From Candidatus Hodarchaeota archaeon (GTDB lineage: Archaea > Asgardarchaeota > Heimdallarchaeia > Hodarchaeales > YT1-039): a stretch of 8,526 nt of DNA. A model generated the notes under the pieces. It ran no database searches. It was not told the DNA's origin and was given only the letters and a program-made list of their open reading frames with translations. Location: the NCBI GenBank assembly GCA_016840025.1, contig JAEOTF010000365.1, positions 1 through 8,526 on the forward strand, given 5' to 3'. Shown here piece by piece: positions 5,648 through 8,526 of this stretch. The stretch's first letter is position 1, and each line of letters starts with the position of its first letter. The translations under genes and the position numbers were made by a program.

Positions 5648-6094
5648 ATGGAACGTTTGAAAAAATACGCTGAGAAGAAGAACATCATTCACCACGAACC
5701 GAATCTTAACACTGAAGCACATGTCTGTTGGTTAGAACACTGTCGCGATGAAGACGAGGATATGTATACCTTATTTGAAGAACGTGGTGAACGCGCTGGT
5801 CGAATCCATTGGGAATTTGACGACAAAATATACAAAGTTTTCGGAAATGTTGAGTCAGGTAGTCCTCAGACAGTCTTTTTGAAGATCGATGGGGAACTCG
5901 TCTCATGGAAAGACCGGAAGTATAGTTGGTTAAAATGGATATGTCGCGAGATCTTTTCAGTATATGCAAAAGACCATCTTTGCACTGTTGGACACTCGGG
6001 GGTCATCGGTATCGAATTCGGACGGTTGCAAGAACTTGGCGGCATCGGTGTTGGGTTCGTAGATACTGAGGGTATCTATGGTGAGTATCATTAG
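5648..6094 (+). CDS. Orphan protein of 148 residues, function unknown
   Basis: I do not recognise a family. The ATG at 5648 follows GATAGGTAAAATTAAT, whose AGGT nine bases before the start is a fair ribosome binding site. Upstream, GGATAAATAAATAATTG (about 5575-5591) may be the promoter. The protein is soluble-looking and acidic at the N-terminus (CRDEDEDMYTLFEERGER, about 32-49). A mixed strand region follows with Trp-rich motifs (VSWKDRKYSWLKWICREIF, 85-103), and it closes with a glycine-rich segment, HSGVIGIEFG then GGIGVGFVDTEG. Three or four cysteines are scattered without a clear zinc pattern. Composition looks like true coding sequence. It stands alone, with a T-rich tract downstream. 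Confidence 0.68.
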   Translation: MERLKKYAEKKNIIHHEPNLNTEAHVCWLEHCRDEDEDMYTLFEERGERAGRIHWEFDDKIYKVFGNVESGSPQTVFLKIDGELVSWKDRKYSWLKWICREIFSVYAKDHLCTVGHSGVIGIEFGRLQELGGIGVGFVDTEGIYGEYH

Positions 6095-6120
6095 ATACAT
6101 TATCTTGAGATCCTTCATTG

Positions 6121-6140
6121 TTCTTCCCTCTTTCTTTTTT
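6121..6140 (+). terminator. Pyrimidine-rich tract after the 148-residue orphan gene
   Basis: TTCTTCCCTCTTTCTTTTTT lies 26 bases after the stop codon. T-rich tracts on the coding strand are the main intrinsic termination signal in archaea. No hairpin is evident. Confidence 0.4.
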
Positions 6141-6338
6141 ATTGTCGAACGCTCGTAGTGTAACATTCAAATGAGTCTGTATACTAAACTTTCAGCTTTT
6201 CAATCGTTGTTCCCTCTTAATAACGTCACGAGCAGCTTCTTAACACTCACTTCCCCTTATTTCTTATATTCTACCAGTTTAATAGCATTTTATCGCTTTT
6301 CTATATGCACATCATTTTCAGTATACCCTCTACCCATT

Positions 6339-6512
6339 TCACATAAAAGGGAGAAAAGTCTTAAGTATTTTGAGCGTCACCCGATTGAATTTCAACGCGA
6401 TGGTTCTCTTTAATAGGGTGACTGCTCTTCCTCTATCCATCGCGGCATTGAATTCCTTTCTGATTTTATTTGTTACCAAGAAATTTAATATTGAGTATAA
6501 TATATCCTTCAT
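6339..6512 (-). CDS. Possible small basic protein of 57 residues
   Basis: An ATG at 6512-6510 opens a frame to a TGA at 6341-6339. The product is strongly basic, with NKIRKEFNAAMDRGRAVTLL (15-34) and KFNRVTLKILK (41-51), and could form amphipathic helices. No ribosome binding site precedes the ATG and I recognise no family. The frame overlaps the inverted repeats at 6374-6455, so its apparent protein-like character may be a by-product of a structured RNA or an older gene. Confidence is low. Confidence 0.2.
   Translation of the reverse strand: MKDILYSILNFLVTNKIRKEFNAAMDRGRAVTLLKRTIALKFNRVTLKILKTFLPFM
6374..6455. repeat. Two interleaved inverted repeats
   Basis: GTCACCC (6376-6382) pairs with GGGTGAC (6416-6422). 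CGCGATGG (6396-6403) pairs with CCATCGCG (6437-6444) and is extended by CAA/TTG and GAATT/AATTC across small bulges. The order a-b-a'-b' means both stems together would form a pseudoknot, or they are alternatives. GCGTCACC (6374-6381) is also complementary to GGTGACGC at 6669-6676. Confidence 0.5.
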
Positions 6513-6601
6513 TCAGCTTTTTTGGACGCCATTTTAATTTGATGAATTGTAAATATCGATAAAACTGTGATAATAGTCATTTTAAGGTTTTCAAGTATTT
6601 A

Positions 6602-6637
6602 GGGGTTCTCTTCCCAGTAGAGGGGGGAGGGAGGGAG
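6602..6637 (+). other. G-rich tract with hairpin and possible G-quadruplex
   Basis: GGGG at 6602-6605 and the runs G6, G3 and G3 at 6622-6635, separated by single A residues, stand out in AT-rich DNA. CTCTTCCC (6608-6615) can pair with GGGGGGAG (6622-6629), with two G-U pairs, around a six-base loop. The four G runs could alternatively form a quadruplex. Confidence 0.4.
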
Positions 6638-6934
6638 CTGCCACCTTAAGAAAAAGATTTCATTAACGGTGACGCGCTCCATGTATTTATACGCACTATC
6701 CTTTTTAAATATCTACATATTATTTTCAGAGTATTTCTGATAATATATGAAAAAGAATTTTATCGGTCATTGCGCATATGAAATTGGCATAAAAACGGCA
6801 GTACCTAGCAATCCATTCCTTAATTATATAAGATGCTTTAATGCGGGAAAATAGTCTGTAGAAGATTAATTAAATTTAAGAAAAATCTAGCTTTCATTGT
6901 ACTATAATTAATCGTGGTTATCTGATTTATACGC

Positions 6935-8035
6935 TTAAGATTCCATGGATTCAATTATAGTTTTGAATAATCCTAATTCTTCCTCATCCAACTCTTTTTC
7001 AATCTCCTGGTTATGTTTATTGAGTACATGCGCTGTAATATCATGGATTTCTTGATTACAAACTGTACAAGAGAGGAAAGCTTCTGTATTCCCCGATTTT
7101 TCACCCATGATTCCACAGTGCCACTCCATTTGATCCTTATCACCCGATTCGTAGTAAAATTCACCATCCCACCAACTTACACTGTATTTATACCATATTA
7201 GTCCCAGATCAAATGCTTTAATCGAATAATCTATCCAATCTTCCATGCCAGTTACTATCGGGTGATCGGAAGGTAGTTTCCGAAGTAAATTCTTCACACT
7301 TATTGGAATAAACTTGTATTTGTCCTCTTTTTCGAGGTCTAATAGAAATTCAGTTCTTAATTCCTCACATATGCCCCTAAGTCTACTTTCATCTTGTTTA
7401 ATTCTTTGATTCTCTTCTTTTTTCGATTCCTTTTTTGTTGGAAGAGTTTTTTTATCGTTTGAAATCGGGGTATCCTGCAAGAATCCAATTAAGGACGTTT
7501 GTCCGCGTTTTGCCTCCTTTTCGAGCTTTTGGTTCTTCACAGGTACCTGTTTCGGTTGCGGAACTACCTCCTGCTCATTTTCTGAAGAACCAATAATAGA
7601 GAGGAAGAACTCTTTACCGGTGTCTTTTTTATCAGTAACTAGATGGTTAACAATATCATTATGGTGTTTGAATAGCACATGAATTAATGGATCATTGATT
7701 TCGCCGCATTTGCATTGAAATCGTTGTTTTTCAGACAGTATAAGGGCTTCTAGTTCATGGACTGCTTTATAGTCAAATTCTCCATCGATCCAACCTACTT
7801 CATAGGCGCACGGAATATATACTAAGTAATAAAGCTCAATGAACTCTTTAATTACTTCTTTTATTGCTAAAATTATGTCTTGAGCAAGAGGATTAGATTC
7901 TTGATTAGGCAGGTCATTTATCTTTTTTACAGTCTCTCCTAACGCAGGCGTGGTATCATCGGTATAAAAATAGGTAGGATGGTATTTTTTCAACCCTTTA
8001 AGGACTTCTTCGAACCAATTCACACCTTTCACCAT
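6935..8035 (-). CDS. Tandemly duplicated Cys/His (probably zinc-binding) protein with a PIP-box-like motif in its linker
   Basis: This 366-residue protein has two related halves joined by a charged linker. Each half has an aromatic segment with a D-G-E-F core: WIDGEFDY (82-89) and WWDGEFYY (288-295). Each half then has a Cys/His cluster. The N-terminal one is C108-x-C110-x8-H119-x4-H124 (HVLFKHHNDI). The C-terminal one is C323-x2-C326-x9-H336-x4-H341 (HVLNKHNQEI), a good C2H2-like zinc site. The linker (about 150-220) is rich in Lys, Glu and Gln and probably disordered. It contains QTSLIGFL (179-186), matching the PCNA-interacting PIP pattern Q-x-x-L-x-x-F-L and preceded by basic residues. 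I know no named family for the whole. A role at DNA with the sliding clamp is inferred. A TATA-like box 25 bases before the ATG suggests a leaderless transcript. Confidence 0.8.
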   Translation of the reverse strand: MVKGVNWFEEVLKGLKKYHPTYFYTDDTTPALGETVKKINDLPNQESNPLAQDIILAIKEVIKEFIELYYLVYIPCAYEVGWIDGEFDYKAVHELEALILSEKQRFQCKCGEINDPLIHVLFKHHNDIVNHLVTDKKDTGKEFFLSIIGSSENEQEVVPQPKQVPVKNQKLEKEAKRGQTSLIGFLQDTPISNDKKTLPTKKESKKEENQRIKQDESRLRGICEELRTEFLLDLEKEDKYKFIPISVKNLLRKLPSDHPIVTGMEDWIDYSIKAFDLGLIWYKYSVSWWDGEFYYESGDKDQMEWHCGIMGEKSGNTEAFLSCTVCNQEIHDITAHVLNKHNQEIEKELDEEELGLFKTIIESMES

Positions 8036-8062
8036 AATTTTGAATAATTATGGATGTATAAA
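8032..8062 (-). promoter_or_regulatory. TATA-like box and palindrome over the start of the duplicated Cys/His protein gene
   Basis: On the minus strand TTTATAC (8062-8056) is a TATA-like box centred about 24 bases before the ATG at 8035. Between it and the start lies a perfect palindrome: CCATAATT (8032-8039), six bases, AATTATGG (8046-8053). It includes the start codon, so a dimeric repressor there would block initiation. Confidence 0.45.
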
Positions 8063-8174
8063 CCACTATCCTGCCCTATTTAATAATTCGACAATTGATT
8101 TTGTACCAAAGGAAAAGCCAGGACTTATTTGAGAGATAGCATATATATTATATTTGTTCATCTAATTTAGCATA

Positions 8175-8526
8175 TCATTTACTTAACTGTTCTCCTAATT
8201 CTTCAGCCCATGAAATAACTACATCACGATTCCAATTGTTAAGAAATGTTATTCCTAGATAACGCACGCGTCCTCCGAATGCTTTGGTTGAAACCGGTTG
8301 GATGTGTGGGTATTCGCTTAAAACATCATCGATATACTGTTTCTGAATTTTATTATACTCTTCAATATCATTTTTCTTTGCTGCTCCGCCTGCATTTCCA
8401 GAACAGACAAAGATTGCGACTTTTTTATCGGTAAAATCCTTCATTAGAAACTTTTTGGTTTCTTTGGTCCATCGATCATATGCTATGCTTGATCCAATCA
8501 CAATATTTTGATACGGATCGAGTTCA
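8175..8526 (-). CDS. Flavodoxin-like domain protein, N-terminus beyond the window
   Basis: The frame is open from the window edge (first full codon at 8525) to a TGA at 8175-8177, giving 117 residues of the C-terminal part. The internal GTG at 8501 is not a true start, because ELDPYQNIVIGSSIAYDRW runs through it as a flavodoxin strand and loop. Other family signs are KKFLMKD, the core strand KKVAIFVCSGNAGG, and the C-terminal AFGGRVRYLGI, NNWNRD and WAEELGEQL, which resemble flavodoxin-domain proteins of the HemG/Flavodoxin_5 type. The missing N-terminus would carry the phosphate-binding loop for FMN. It probably works as an electron carrier or quinone/porphyrinogen oxidoreductase in the cytosol; the substrate is unknown. 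It lies 139 bases upstream of the duplicated Cys/His gene, on the same strand, but that gene has its own promoter. Confidence 0.82.
   Translation of the reverse strand, partial: ELDPYQNIVIGSSIAYDRWTKETKKFLMKDFTDKKVAIFVCSGNAGGAAKKNDIEEYNKIQKQYIDDVLSEYPHIQPVSTKAFGGRVRYLGITFLNNWNRDVVISWAEELGEQLSK

Larger units (their letters stand above)
6095..6934. other. 840-bp gap between convergent genes, with no confident gene
   Basis: The genes on both sides end here, so no promoter for them is expected and the length is unusual. It holds a minus-strand 57-codon frame (6512-6339), a plus-strand 35-codon frame (6747-6854), interleaved inverted repeats (6374-6455) and a G-rich tract (6602-6637). The frame at 6171-6413 (+) is rich in Ser, Phe, Leu and Tyr and looks like translated noncoding DNA. 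The region may be a graveyard of decayed genes or hold a noncoding RNA. Confidence 0.5.

Noticed and set aside
6290..6337. Minus-strand frame MGRGYTENDVHIEKR with plausible text after its stop codons
   Set aside because: Several stops and a frame change within about 60 codons; too weak to call even a pseudogene.
6171..6413. Plus-strand 80-codon frame
   Set aside because: Rich in Ser, Phe, Leu and Tyr, with no ribosome binding site or family pattern; looks like translated noncoding DNA.
6636..6651. GAGCTGCCACCTTAAG as a possible second IS200/IS605 right end
   Set aside because: No pairing arm of the right form and no TTCAC-like end follow it.
6747..6854. Plus-strand 35-codon frame with acceptable composition
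   Set aside because: Too short, no ribosome binding site, no recognised motif. Mentioned only as content of the gap.
1..8526. CRISPR arrays, tRNA and rRNA genes
   Set aside because: No regularly spaced repeats and no tRNA or rRNA signatures were seen on reading both strands.

Overview
The window looks like accessory chromosome from a low-GC archaeon. The evidence is as follows. TATA-like boxes lie about 25 bp upstream of start codons at two promoters, as in leaderless archaeal genes. The IS200/IS605 right end has the sequence form common in archaea. The toxin-antitoxin families and a COG2522-like helix-turn-helix fit archaea. One protein carries a possible PCNA-binding motif. A leucine-rich-repeat scrap and a possible IPGF-type surface-protein tail would suit an Asgard archaeon, but the sequence does not prove this. 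Coding density is low and several genes are broken.

Layout: 1-186 is the tail of an IS200/IS605 element (end of tnpB plus right-end hairpin). 190-251 is a 10-bp inverted repeat. 298-464 (-) is a small frameshifted gene. 490-1133 (-) is a complete DUF433 antitoxin / DUF5615 PIN-like toxin operon with a palindromic promoter. 1235-1556 (-) joins a short HTH protein to a leucine-rich-repeat scrap. 1714-2979 (+) is a membrane M28 metallopeptidase. 3128-3975 is a divergent pair: a PIN toxin (-) and an RHH/UPF0175-like antitoxin (+), sharing a symmetric 50-bp promoter. 4020-4055 is an isolated second copy of the last 12 codons of the M28 gene. 4106-4858 (-) is an orphan protein. 4910-5455 (+) is a decayed or mis-sequenced gene in three successive frameshifts, ending in a hydrophobic tail. 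5648-6094 (+) is another orphan. 6095-6934 is an 840-bp gap between convergent genes, with inverted repeats and a G-rich tract. 6935-8035 (-) is a tandemly duplicated, probably zinc-binding protein with a PIP-box-like motif. 8175-8526 (-) is the C-terminal part of a flavodoxin-like protein.

The genes do not form one pathway. The clearest functional units are the two toxin-antitoxin modules, each with a palindrome over its TATA-like box, consistent with autoregulation. The most novel-looking items are the duplicated Cys/His protein with its PIP-like linker, the symmetric divergent toxin-antitoxin promoter, and the 36-bp M28 repeat flanking that module.
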